From NCBI GenBank assembly GCA_017861495.1, contig JAGFXW010000036.1:1-15943 (forward strand): DNA of 15,943 nucleotides. Reading direction: 5' to 3'. Below, piece after piece: positions 1 through 6,315 of the stretch (positions are counted from its first letter, which is position 1; the number at the start of each line of letters is the position of its first letter). A model generated the notes under the pieces. It worked only from the letters and a program-made list of their open reading frames with translations. It had not been told where the DNA came from and ran no database searches. The DNA comes from Bacillota bacterium (lineage in GTDB: Bacteria; Bacillota_C; Negativicutes; CTSoil-072). The position numbers were made by a program, and so were the translations under genes.

Positions 1-474
1 TGTCGATAAAACCAAATCAGTCAACACAGATACCAGGGTAATCCGACTGCCAAATTGCGGATGAAGGAACATGCTGCTTTTGCCAATCACACCAAGTCCC
101 GCTTTAACAGCCGCATGGCGATGCGAAAAAATACCTCTGCCGTATTTTCTTTCCTCTTCCCAATGAAAATAAGGAGCATCCGTCGGGATTGGTACAGCCG
201 CGCCCCCTTGCTGCTCAATAAAAAAAGCCATCTTATTTGCCAAAACATCCAGTTCTCTGACAATGACCTCGCCCTGGGCCGTGTACACACATTTATTGTC
301 GGAAAACACCGTCCCTTTCGCCATGGCAATACCTAACACAATGACGCTTTTCGCCGTTGCCATGATGTCGGCAGGCCGAAACCCTTCCGGTGCATCAGTA
401 AATACAGCCGCATCCGCAAATCCGATGAGCTGGGCACCGTTTTGCAAAGCAAACTGCTTTAATTTCTCTTCCAT
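1..474 (-). CDS. QueG-like iron-sulfur protein, N-terminal 158 residues
   Basis: The reading frame stays open from the ATG at 474 to the left edge, so the C-terminal part, where the ferredoxin-type cysteines would lie, is missing. The N-terminal segment has the pattern of COG1600 proteins (epoxyqueuosine reductase QueG and relatives). The best marker is around residues 116-145, SHRHAAVKAGLGVIGKSSMF followed by HPQFGSRI. True QueG reduces epoxyqueuosine in tRNA with cobalamin and 4Fe-4S clusters. Many shorter paralogues in anaerobes have no known role, and I cannot tell which this is. The start is supported by GGAGG 8 bases upstream. The gene follows arsN2 by 22 bases on the same strand, so it is probably cotranscribed with it. 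The family call is fairly firm; the function is open. Confidence 0.75.
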   Translation of the reverse strand, partial: MEEKLKQFALQNGAQLIGFADAAVFTDAPEGFRPADIMATAKSVIVLGIAMAKGTVFSDNKCVYTAQGEVIVRELDVLANKMAFFIEQQGGAAVPIPTDAPYFHWEEERKYGRGIFSHRHAAVKAGLGVIGKSSMFLHPQFGSRITLVSVLTDLVLST

Positions 475-496
475 CCGATTTCCCTCCAATTTCATT

Positions 497-952
497 TTAC
501 AATTGGCGCTTTAAACATTGACTGCTGCAAGGGCATGCTTGATCCAGTCCTGATTCTTTCAACAAGATCTGCGGTATTTCATCACGGCAAATTGCAATAA
601 AGCCCTCTCGCATAAAATAATTTGCCGCCGTTTCCGTCAATAAGAACACTTCCTTGATCCCCCGTTTTTGCATTTCTAGCAGCATTCTCTGGAGCAATGC
701 TTTGCCAATACCGCTATTTCTTTGCCTGCCATTAACAACGAAAGAACGAAGAAGTGCTTTCTTGCCATCATAATGTGCACCTAAAGCGCCAATAATACAG
801 CCTTGCGTATCCGCAACCAAAAAACTTTGCCAATGCTGCGCAACTCCCACGACCGGTAGGGCGTTCGCCTGTAAAAGACTTTTAATGTGTTCGACGTCAT
901 TTGGCTGCGCATAGCGAAGCGTATATAGTTCGTCATGATTGTTCCGAGTCAT
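497..952 (-). CDS. arsN2: GNAT acetyltransferase, ArsN2 type
   Basis: This 151-residue protein is a single GNAT domain. The acetyl-CoA pyrophosphate loop is visible at residues 78-86 (RNSGIGKAL). The C-terminal part, LLTETAANYF then a cysteine-containing tail CPCSSQC (140-146), matches the layout of proteins annotated as arsenic-resistance N-acetyltransferase ArsN2. ArsN1 enzymes acetylate organoarsenical compounds such as arsinothricin; the ArsN2 substrate is less certain. The ATG at 952 overlaps the stop of the upstream permease-like remnant in a TAATG junction. This suggests that the gene was once translationally coupled to a transporter. A purine-rich GGGGG stretch about 7 bases before the ATG can serve as the ribosome binding site. 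It sits among arsM, arsP and arsR, which supports an arsenic role. Confidence 0.8.
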   Translation of the reverse strand: MTRNNHDELYTLRYAQPNDVEHIKSLLQANALPVVGVAQHWQSFLVADTQGCIIGALGAHYDGKKALLRSFVVNGRQRNSGIGKALLQRMLLEMQKRGIKEVFLLTETAANYFMREGFIAICRDEIPQILLKESGLDQACPCSSQCLKRQL

Positions 953-1057
953 TATCTTGCCCCCATCAAAGTAATTCTATCAAGCAAATAGCCGGCAAAA
1001 ATGATCACAACCGCCAGAATAGAAGCAAAAAGAGCAATCAATTAATTTGAGCACCAC
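952..1057 (-). pseudogene. Remnant of a membrane permease C-terminus, probably arsP
   Basis: Reading the minus strand from 1041 gives 29 codons ending in TAA at 954-952. They encode one hydrophobic helix (LIALFASILAVVIIFAGYLL). This resembles the last segment of the intact ArsP at 3918-4886 (LLAIFVGIVSCGILFTGYLF). The frame is closed by a stop just upstream. The two GTG codons at 1052-1057 read VVLKL into the same helix only if one base near 1042 is removed. An AAGGG stretch precedes those GTG codons. The simplest reading is a deleted and frameshifted arsP-like gene that left its promoter and last helix in front of arsN2. The alternative is a frameshifted single-helix peptide of about 34 residues. 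Confidence 0.5.
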
Positions 1058-1077
1058 GATCGTTCCCTTTTGAACAA

Positions 1078-1107
1078 ATCATACTACAAAACAGTTGCTT
1101 GTTGCAA
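1078..1107 (-). promoter_or_regulatory. Promoter toward arsN2
   Basis: On the minus strand TTGCAA (1107-1102) is followed after 18 bases by TATGAT (1083-1078). The -35 box lies inside the inverted repeat at 1087-1115, so a protein bound there would block this promoter. It is read from sequence only. Confidence 0.55.
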
Positions 1108-1115
1108 CTGTTTTG
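1087..1115. promoter_or_regulatory. Operator 1, likely bound by the adjacent MarR protein
   Basis: This is a perfect inverted repeat: arms CAAAACAGTTGC and GCAACTGTTTTG with a 5-base centre. A second copy lies at 1213-1241. The symmetric arms suit a dimeric winged-helix regulator. Its position over the arsN2-side promoter and the presence of the divergent marR gene point to the MarR at 1304 as the binder (inference). Confidence 0.65.
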
Positions 1116-1212
1116 TTTGACAATTAATTAGTTTTCTTAAGAATCTTCCAATTATAACGCTTCGCAAAACTTGGATGACATTGGCTACTATTACTAATTT
1201 TCGATTTTTAAT

Positions 1213-1241
1213 AAAAACAGTTGCTTTATGCAACTATTGTG
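1213..1241. promoter_or_regulatory. Operator 2, likely MarR autoregulatory site
   Basis: The sequence AAAAACAGTTGC, TTTAT, GCAACTATTGTG repeats the left arm of operator 1 with one change at its end. The right arm is slightly degenerate, and the 5-base centre is kept. It overlaps the predicted marR promoter and is centred about 77 bases before the marR start, as expected for autorepression. Confidence 0.6.
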
Positions 1242-1250
1242 TGTTACATT
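1222..1250 (+). promoter_or_regulatory. Possible marR-arsM promoter
   Basis: TTGCTT (1222-1227) and TACATT (1245-1250) are 17 bases apart, with the -35 box inside operator 2. Each box is only a partial match. A stronger TTGACA at 1117-1122 has no good -10 at normal spacing. Confidence 0.4.
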
Positions 1251-1303
1251 TAAATCAATACGTACAGTTTAAAATATCATTAGGTTACAAGGAGAGTCAC
1301 TTT

Positions 1304-1747
1304 ATGTCTAAATGCAACCAAGCCAAACTATTACGAGAAAATTTGCGTGTATTGGTCCGTAAGCTGGGAGTTCTGGAACGTGAAGAAGCATCTTGCTGCG
1401 ACGTCACCTTGAGCCAATGCCACACAATTGTTGAACTTGGAAGAGCGGGCAGCATTTCCATTAACGCACTTGCAGAAGTTTTAGGACTCGATAAGAGCAC
1501 CGTCAGCCGGTCTGTCGATAAACTCGTAAATGACAACCTCATTGTCCGAGATACCGACCCGGAAGATAGGCGATACCTTAGGTTAAAGCTCAGTGAGAAA
1601 GGTCAATTGCTGTTTGCAGAGGTGGAAGCCAGAATGTCTGCGTATTTTGAAAATGTGATTGACACTCTCCCTGCCAACAAACGCGAACAAGTTATCGAAA
1701 GCTTACAGTATCTCGCGCAGGCACTGCCTGGTTTCCGATGCTGCTAA
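1304..1747 (+). CDS. MarR-family regulator with cysteine clusters
   Basis: This 147-residue winged-helix protein shows the MarR recognition helix region ([20 protein letters not shown], about residues 65-84) and the wing ([16 protein letters not shown]). I chose the ATG at 1304, preceded by AAGGAG, over an upstream ATG at 1175 that would add a 43-residue extension without family features. Cysteines are unusually frequent for the family: Cys4, the pair Cys31-Cys32, Cys39 in the first helices, and a terminal Cys146-Cys147. In an arsenic operon these are plausible ligands for trivalent arsenic, but that is inference. It lies 22 bases before arsM in an apparent operon and has two matching inverted repeats upstream. 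It is most likely an autoregulated repressor of both divergent units. Confidence 0.85.
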   Translation: MSKCNQAKLLRENLRVLVRKLGVLEREEASCCDVTLSQCHTIVELGRAGSISINALAEVLGLDKSTVSRSVDKLVNDNLIVRDTDPEDRRYLRLKLSEKGQLLFAEVEARMSAYFENVIDTLPANKREQVIESLQYLAQALPGFRCC

Positions 1748-1769
1748 TGCACATGAAAGGAGTATAATT

Positions 1770-2585
1770 ATGGAGAATGACATTCGTGAACAAGTAAAGA
1801 AAAAATATGCTATAGCAATCAAAGCTAAGTCTAGTTGCTGTGGACCTTCCGCCTGCTGCTGCGGAAGCCAAGAAGCGACAAATGCAATCACCGGCAATTT
1901 GTATGAAACAGCGGAAATCGAAGGCTTGCCCAAAGACCTCCTTGCCACTTCTCTGGGCTGTGGCAATCCAACGGCTTTGGCAACTCTTCATCCAGGAGAG
2001 ACCGTGTTGGATTTAGGGAGCGGGGCCGGTTTGGATGTCTTGCTTTCCGCCAAAAGGGTCGGTCCATCCGGAAAGGCATACGGTCTGGACATGACAGAGG
2101 AAATGTTGGCTGAGGCCAATGCCAATAAAGAAAAATCCGGCCTTACTAACGCAGAGTTCCTAAAAGGCCATATTGAAGACATTCCGTTGCCAAATTCTTC
2201 AATTGATGTCGTGATCTCCAATTGCGTCATTAACCTGTCGGCAGATAAAGACCAGGTTTTTCGCGAAATTTTTCGAGTCTTAAAACCCGCTGGACGGCTT
2301 GCCGTTTCCGATATAGTAACAACCAAGCCTTTGCCCGCCAAAATCCAAAACGATCTATTGGCGTGGTCCGGCTGTATTGCCGGGGCACTAACCGAAAAAG
2401 AATACCGGGATAAATTGTCCAAAACCGGTTTTACGGATATTGAAATCGTCGTTACCCGAGTATATGATTTGACCAGTTCGGCAGCGCAAAAACTTGTTGC
2501 TTCGATGACGGAAGCCGAGCTGAAAGAATTTAACGGAGCTCTGGTCAGCGCGTTCATCCGGGCAAAAAAACCGACTTCTGACTAA
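1770..2585 (+). CDS. arsM: Arsenite S-adenosylmethionine methyltransferase
   Basis: ArsM methylates As(III) to mono-, di- and trimethyl arsenicals using S-adenosylmethionine, in the cytoplasm. The 271-residue protein has the SAM-binding loop [10 protein letters not shown] (residues 80-89). It also has the cysteines known to bind arsenic in this family: an N-terminal cluster [10 protein letters not shown] (23-32), Cys64 in SLGCGNP, Cys152 in SNCVINL and Cys202 in WSGCIAGAL. All expected cysteine positions are therefore present, so three-step methylation is possible. The start ATG at 1770 has AAAGGAG 7 bases upstream. It directly follows the MarR gene and precedes a ferredoxin-like gene. Confidence 0.95.
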   Translation: MENDIREQVKKKYAIAIKAKSSCCGPSACCCGSQEATNAITGNLYETAEIEGLPKDLLATSLGCGNPTALATLHPGETVLDLGSGAGLDVLLSAKRVGPSGKAYGLDMTEEMLAEANANKEKSGLTNAEFLKGHIEDIPLPNSSIDVVISNCVINLSADKDQVFREIFRVLKPAGRLAVSDIVTTKPLPAKIQNDLLAWSGCIAGALTEKEYRDKLSKTGFTDIEIVVTRVYDLTSSAAQKLVASMTEAELKEFNGALVSAFIRAKKPTSD

Positions 2586-2703
2586 TAAACTGCGCTGAAA
2601 TCAGCAAGGGAATCTTCCATTATTTATTGCAATCATAGGGCATGAATCGGAGGTTTTACGATAAATAACAATAGCAGAAATATTTTGCAGGGAGTGATCA
2701 AGT

Positions 2704-3369
2704 GTGCATTTTGAGGGCAAAGATGATTTTCTTGAAGAACGGATGGCCAAATATGATCAGTGGATCAAAGAAGGGAAAGTTCCTACTTCCTCAAAAGTAG
2801 TCCCTGTCGTGGAATCGCTGTCAGGGCTTCAATGGGTATTGCCAACCCAGCAAGCAGTGGAAGTTATTCGCAATATGAGGTCTTTTGCTCTGGCAAATTG
2901 CGGATGCCGGGAACGTTATCAACGTTGCGACAATCCTATGGAAGTGTGTATTTTTACCAATGACATTGCGGATCAATATGTGAAAGAGGGAAAGGGACGC
3001 TGCATCACCCTAGACGAAGCCAAGGATGTACTGAAGAAAGCACATGAACACGGCTTAGTGCATCTGACTTTCTATAATCCCGACCAGTTTGTTTACGCTC
3101 TCTGCAGTTGCTGTGAATGCTGCTGTCACGATTTGCAATTCATGAAGAAATATCAGCGCCCTGATCTTATTGCTCACGCGGATTACGTTGCAGCGGTCGA
3201 TGTGAACGCCTGTGTGCAATGTGGTATTTGTATTGACCGCTGTGTTTTCGATGCTCAGAAAAAAGAAGACGAAACGGTCGTATTCCATCAAGATAGATGC
3301 TACGGCTGTGGCTTATGCGTCACTACCTGTCCAACAAATGCAATAAAAATGGTACTCCGCCAAAAATAA
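2704..3369 (+). CDS. Cysteine-rich 4Fe-4S ferredoxin-like protein
   Basis: The 221-residue protein contains 19 cysteines. The C-terminal part holds two 4Fe-4S binding motifs, CVQCGICIDRC (170-180) and CYGCGLCVTTCP (199-210). The N-terminal domain has a second set: CGC at 66-68, Cys75, Cys82, and CSCCECCC at 134-141. This pattern occurs in uncharacterised ferredoxin-type proteins of anaerobes. A GTG at 2704 is the only reasonable start: a stop lies three codons upstream, and AGGGAG is 9 bases before it. A GGAGG at 2649-2653 followed by ATA at 2661 may be a decayed start of another frame. The gene is 118 bases after arsM and ends at a terminator, so it probably belongs to the arsM operon. It could donate electrons to arsenic chemistry (inference); its partner is unknown. 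Confidence 0.75.
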   Translation: MHFEGKDDFLEERMAKYDQWIKEGKVPTSSKVVPVVESLSGLQWVLPTQQAVEVIRNMRSFALANCGCRERYQRCDNPMEVCIFTNDIADQYVKEGKGRCITLDEAKDVLKKAHEHGLVHLTFYNPDQFVYALCSCCECCCHDLQFMKKYQRPDLIAHADYVAAVDVNACVQCGICIDRCVFDAQKKEDETVVFHQDRCYGCGLCVTTCPTNAIKMVLRQK

Positions 3370-3382
3370 ACTGATACGGAAA

Positions 3383-3406
3383 GGCCTCCAAATTGGAGGC
3401 CCTTTT
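3383..3406 (+). terminator. Rho-independent terminator of the marR-arsM operon
   Basis: The stem GGCCTCC/GGAGGCC has a 5-base centre (AAATT, which can pair further) and is followed by CTTTT. It starts 14 bases after the ferredoxin-like gene and separates it from arsR. Confidence 0.8.
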
Positions 3407-3426
3407 CACTACTAGCAGAATGCTCG

Positions 3427-3473
3427 TTGACAAACAACGCCCCATGATTTACCATATGAGTATATGTTCATAT
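3427..3473 (+). promoter_or_regulatory. arsR promoter with overlapping ArsR operator
   Basis: TTGACA (3427-3432) and TACCAT (3450-3455) are exactly 17 bases apart. The -10 box runs into an imperfect palindrome, ATATGA (3454-3459) and TCATAT (3468-3473), in an AT-rich core typical of ArsR/SmtB binding sites. Repressor bound there would occlude RNA polymerase, and arsenite would release it. Confidence 0.65.
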
Positions 3474-3493
3474 AGTAAATTTAAGGAGGCCCT

Positions 3494-3835
3494 ATGAAAC
3501 TGGTCAAAATTTTTAAAGTATTAAGCGATGAAACAAGGTTTCGCATCCTTAATCTGCTGAAAAATTCCGAGCTCTGTGTTTGCGAGATAACGTACGCATT
3601 AGATGCTACGCAATCAAATATTTCCAAGCATTTAGCCAAACTTAGCGATGCCAATATCGTGCTTTCCTCAAAAAAAGCCCAATGGATATCCTATAAGATC
3701 AACCCCTCTGTGTTAAAAGAATATCCATTTATTCAAACTATCCTGGATCAAGAAATGGGAAAAATCCAGCAGTGCCAAAAAGATCTGGACAAATTAGCTA
3801 CCTGCCAGGATAAAGGGATGCCCTGCGAGTGGTAA
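3494..3835 (+). CDS. arsR: ArsR arsenic-responsive repressor
   Basis: This 113-residue ArsR/SmtB winged-helix repressor carries the classical arsenite-binding motif ELCVCEI, with Cys28 and Cys30. The DNA-recognition helix follows in TQSNISKHLAKL. The tail adds Cys94, Cys104 and Cys111, which could provide a third arsenic ligand. The ATG is preceded by AAGGAGG. It heads an apparent operon with arsP and the thioredoxin-like gene, and its own promoter overlaps a palindrome, so autoregulation with derepression by As(III) or an organoarsenical is expected. Confidence 0.92.
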   Translation: MKLVKIFKVLSDETRFRILNLLKNSELCVCEITYALDATQSNISKHLAKLSDANIVLSSKKAQWISYKINPSVLKEYPFIQTILDQEMGKIQQCQKDLDKLATCQDKGMPCEW

Positions 3836-3917
3836 ATGATTGGTCATGATGCAAACTCATTGAAAATAATCTGGTAATTCGCAAGAAATCATATTCATGA
3901 AGGAGGTGATTTGGCTT

Positions 3918-4886
3918 ATGTTTAACTGGGTGCAAAGCCTCGCAGATTGGCTTGTATATAGTGTTTTTACAATACAACCGGGAAGCAAGTTAGGGGACGC
4001 TCTCAATTTTTTCATCTTCGATACAATAAAAATCTTTATTTTGCTGCTGATTATCATCTATATCATCACATTTATCCGCAGTTTCTTTCCACCGGAGAAA
4101 ACGCGGGCGATACTTTCCAGAAAGAAAGGCAATACGTTTTTCGGCCATATTCTGGCAGCATTATTAGGTATCGTTACCCCGTTTTGCTCCTGTTCAGCCG
4201 TCCCGTTGTTTATTGGTTTTGTTGAAGCAGGGATTCCATTGGGTGTAACCTTTTCCTATTTGGTAGCGGCCCCGATGGTTAATGAAGTGGCGTTAGTACT
4301 GCTATATGGCTTATTTGGCCTTAAAGTTTCTTTAATTTATATCTTATCTGGCGAAGTCATCGCCATAATCAGCGGTATTATCATTGGTAAAATGAGACTT
4401 GAGAAATATGTAGAAAGCTACGTATATGAGTTGGCTATCAACAATACCGACTTGAATATTCCCGAGCCGACAATGCGCGAAAGACTTTTTGATGCATGGA
4501 TCTTTACCCGCGATTTATTAAAAAAAATATGGATTTACGTGGTGGTTGGTATAGCAATTGGCGGAGTGATGCATGGTTGGATACCTACAGGGGCGTTGGC
4601 GAAATACGCAGGAGCGGACAACCCTTTTGCGGTGTTCGTTGCGGTTGCAATCGGCGTTCCGCTCTACTCAAATGCCGCGGGAGTAATCCCGCTCATTAGT
4701 GAATTGACGCGAGCAGGGGTAGCAATGGGGACCGCTCTGGCTTTTATGATGGCTGTGACCGCTTTAAGTATTCCCGAAATGATTATTCTCCGCCAGGTAT
4801 TAAAACCAAAACTACTGGCAATCTTCGTGGGCATAGTCAGTTGCGGCATCTTATTTACCGGCTACTTGTTTAATTACTTATTATAA
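3918..4886 (+). CDS. arsP: ArsP-type permease (organoarsenical efflux)
   Basis: This integral membrane protein of 322 residues belongs to the DUF318 permease family. It carries the hallmark cysteine pair in TPFCSCSAVPLF (Cys90 and Cys92) and a second conserved block, YSNAAGVIPL, in the second half. Characterised ArsP proteins export trivalent methylarsenicals and some aromatic arsenicals. That fits the arsM product made by the neighbouring operon. I chose ATG 3918, 11 bases after AGGAGG. The earlier ATG at 3897 overlaps that ribosome binding site and is unlikely. It is 82 bases after arsR and 19 before the thioredoxin-like gene. Some family members act on other substrates, so organoarsenical specificity is inferred from context. 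Confidence 0.85.
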   Translation: MFNWVQSLADWLVYSVFTIQPGSKLGDALNFFIFDTIKIFILLLIIIYIITFIRSFFPPEKTRAILSRKKGNTFFGHILAALLGIVTPFCSCSAVPLFIGFVEAGIPLGVTFSYLVAAPMVNEVALVLLYGLFGLKVSLIYILSGEVIAIISGIIIGKMRLEKYVESYVYELAINNTDLNIPEPTMRERLFDAWIFTRDLLKKIWIYVVVGIAIGGVMHGWIPTGALAKYAGADNPFAVFVAVAIGVPLYSNAAGVIPLISELTRAGVAMGTALAFMMAVTALSIPEMIILRQVLKPKLLAIFVGIVSCGILFTGYLFNYLL

Positions 4887-4905
4887 ACTAAGGGAGGTTC
4901 ATAGT

Positions 4906-5148
4906 ATGCAAATTAAGATTTTGGGATCAGGATGTTCAAAATGCACACAGCTTTATAACGAGGTAATGAAAGCCGACCAGGAATTACAAAGCGGAGCTGA
5001 AATCATTAAAGTAGAAAACATGAAAGAAATTGTGGGCTATGGCGTGATGAGAACTCCTGCTCTGGTTATCAACGACAAAGTTAAGGTGGCTGGTAAAATT
5101 CCTACGGTAGAAGAAATCAAAGAACTAATAAAAGAAGCGAGCAAATAG
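4906..5148 (+). CDS. Small thioredoxin-like redox protein
   Basis: The 80-residue protein has the fold pattern of the thioredoxin/glutaredoxin-like 'redox-active disulfide protein 2' family. The active-site CxxC is at Cys10-Cys13 (GSGCSKC), and the cis-proline region is MRTPALVIN. Such proteins often follow ArsP/DUF318 permeases. The partner may be the permease cysteine pair or arsenic-bound thiols; this is inference. GGGAGG lies before the ATG, and the gene is 19 bases after arsP, clearly in the same operon. Confidence 0.85.
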   Translation: MQIKILGSGCSKCTQLYNEVMKADQELQSGAEIIKVENMKEIVGYGVMRTPALVINDKVKVAGKIPTVEEIKELIKEASK

Positions 5149-5178
5149 GTTTTTAGGCACTGTAATACACTCGTTAAA

Positions 5179-5207
5179 TTGACTATATTTTCTGATAATA
5201 GTACAAT
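5179..5207 (+). promoter_or_regulatory. Promoter of the universal stress protein gene
   Basis: TTGACT (5179-5184), a 17-base spacer, then TACAAT (5202-5207): a near-consensus housekeeping promoter about 50 bases before the gene. It suggests transcription independent of arsR. Confidence 0.65.
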
Positions 5208-5255
5208 TAATCTAGCAAGCGTTCCCTATTCTTCAAATTCGAAAAGGAGGACGTA

Positions 5256-5708
5256 ATGATGAGCCAAAAAATATTGGTGGCACTGGATAATTCCGATTAT
5301 GCCGACAAGGTTATGCTCAAAGCGTTGGAGATAGCCAACGCCTACAAAGCTTCGCTCATTGGCGTATCCGTAATTGAAGATGCTTACATCAAAGGGTGTA
5401 ATGAGTGCGAACCATGGGTAATTGCAACAAAAGACTATTGGACCAATTCTTACCAGGCCGTACTTGAAAAATGTACTAATCTGGTAAACGAAGGAAAAGG
5501 ATGTACGGAAGAACATTGTATTGTTTTTGAACACAAAATGCTTACCGGAAGTCCTGCCGAAGAAATTATCAAATATGCAGAACAACAGGGCGTTGATCTT
5601 ATTGTATTGGGTCATCTCGGCAAATCTGCCGCTTCCGGTTTTGCCATTGGAAGCGTCGCACAAAAAGTGGCTGCTTATAGCAAATGTTCTGTGTTTATAG
5701 TGAAATAA
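5256..5708 (+). CDS. Universal stress protein, cysteine-rich variant
   Basis: This 150-residue protein has a UspA fold, starting QKILVALDNSDYA and ending with the ATP-binding pattern G-2x-G-9x-G-S (GHLGKSAASGFAIGS). It should therefore bind ATP. Unusually, it holds a CxxC (Cys48 and Cys51, GCNEC), Cys73, and Cys83/Cys88 in the middle of the domain. AAGGAGG precedes two adjacent ATGs (5256 and 5259); either could be used. It lies downstream of the arsRP-thioredoxin genes but has its own promoter. The extra cysteines and the location hint at a thiol or metalloid stress role (inference). Confidence 0.88.
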   Translation: MMSQKILVALDNSDYADKVMLKALEIANAYKASLIGVSVIEDAYIKGCNECEPWVIATKDYWTNSYQAVLEKCTNLVNEGKGCTEEHCIVFEHKMLTGSPAEEIIKYAEQQGVDLIVLGHLGKSAASGFAIGSVAQKVAAYSKCSVFIVK

Positions 5709-5810
5709 CATAAATACATAGCATATCTAGTAGTTGCATCTGTTTTTTCACTAATTTCTTAATTCAACCATCCCCAAGCAGTATCTGCGTGCAATGAACA
5801 AATAAATAAA

Positions 5811-5867
5811 CAATACAAAAGCGGCATAAGTTTCGTAAAAATCGAAATCTATGCCGCTTTTGTATTG
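5811..5867. terminator. Bidirectional terminator hairpin
   Basis: Two perfect 18-base arms (5811-5828 and 5850-5867; core AAAAGCGGCATA and TATGCCGCTTTT) enclose a 21-base loop that can partly pair. A-tracts and T-tracts flank the GC core in both directions. It lies between the convergent stress-protein gene and the minus-strand Cys-rich peptide gene, so it probably ends transcripts from both sides. The rest of 5709-5927 shows no gene. Confidence 0.75.
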
Positions 5868-5927
5868 TCGAATATCATTTTAAAAAAAGCGCTTGCCTGA
5901 CTTTGTTTCTCTTGTGTTCGATTGCAA

Positions 5928-6011
5928 TCAATATTCCGCTAAACAACATGGTTCTTGATCAATGTCTCCACAAGTTCCTTGACAACAGCATCGATTATTT
6001 TCATTTTCCAT
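5928..6011 (-). CDS. Cys-rich small peptide, 27 residues
   Basis: This short open frame starts at ATG 6011 with GGAGG exactly 8 bases upstream, an ideal ribosome binding site, and stops at TGA 5930-5928. The peptide has six cysteines (8, 9, 10, 14, 22, 23): CCCQGTC, then an acidic spacer, then PCC. It begins 21 bases after the stop of the acr3 remnant on the same strand, so it was once the last gene of an acr3 operon. The spaced cysteine clusters could bind As(III) or a soft metal, but I do not recognise a family. Whether it is still transcribed is doubtful unless readthrough from the ATPase gene reaches it. Confidence 0.55.
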   Translation of the reverse strand: MENENNRCCCQGTCGDIDQEPCCLAEY

Positions 6012-6032
6012 AATTTTCGCCTCCAAATTCCG

Positions 6033-6236
6033 TTACCTCTCTGCGCTTCCGGCAAAGTATTTTTTTAAACCCAGCGCAACATTAACCAGCCCGATCATCA
6101 CTGGTACTTCAATCAATGGTCCGATAACTGCCGCAAACGCCTCGCCCGAATTAATGCCAAAAATCGCTACAGCAACGGCAATAGCCAGTTCGAAATTATT
6201 GCTGGCCGCCGTAAATGACAAGGTTATGGTCTGTAG
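6033..6236 (-). pseudogene. acr3: 3' remnant of an ACR3 arsenite exporter
   Basis: The segment encodes about the last 65 residues of ACR3, including the diagnostic [17 protein letters not shown] and the [17 protein letters not shown] stretch before the stop at 6035-6033. ACR3 proteins run to roughly 350 residues with ten helices, so more than four fifths is missing. Upstream of about 6236 the homology ends abruptly. The frame stays open to an ATG at 6326 that overlaps the ATPase stop, through sequence unlike any transporter. A two-helix fragment cannot export arsenite, so it is a pseudogene left by deletion or by arrival of the ATPase gene. Confidence 0.85.
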
Positions 6237-6251
6237 TTCAAGATAAATAAA

Positions 6252-6297
6252 TTTGGAAGTAAAGCAGAAGCAAAAAGAACATCCCTTTGCTTCCAAA
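6252..6297 (-). terminator. Inverted repeat after the ATPase gene, possible terminator
   Basis: The arms are 6252-6264 and 6285-6297 (13 bases, one mismatch) with a 20-base loop. On the minus strand they are followed by TTTATTTATCTT. The repeat lies exactly in the non-homologous stretch between the ATPase stop and the acr3 fragment. It may terminate the ATPase transcript. Confidence 0.4.
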
Positions 6298-6315
6298 GAA
6301 GTGTATGGGTACCTG

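Noticed and set aside
1117..1122. Strong TTGACA as -35 of marR
   Set aside because: No acceptable -10 lies 16-18 bases downstream; TATAAC is 30 bases away.
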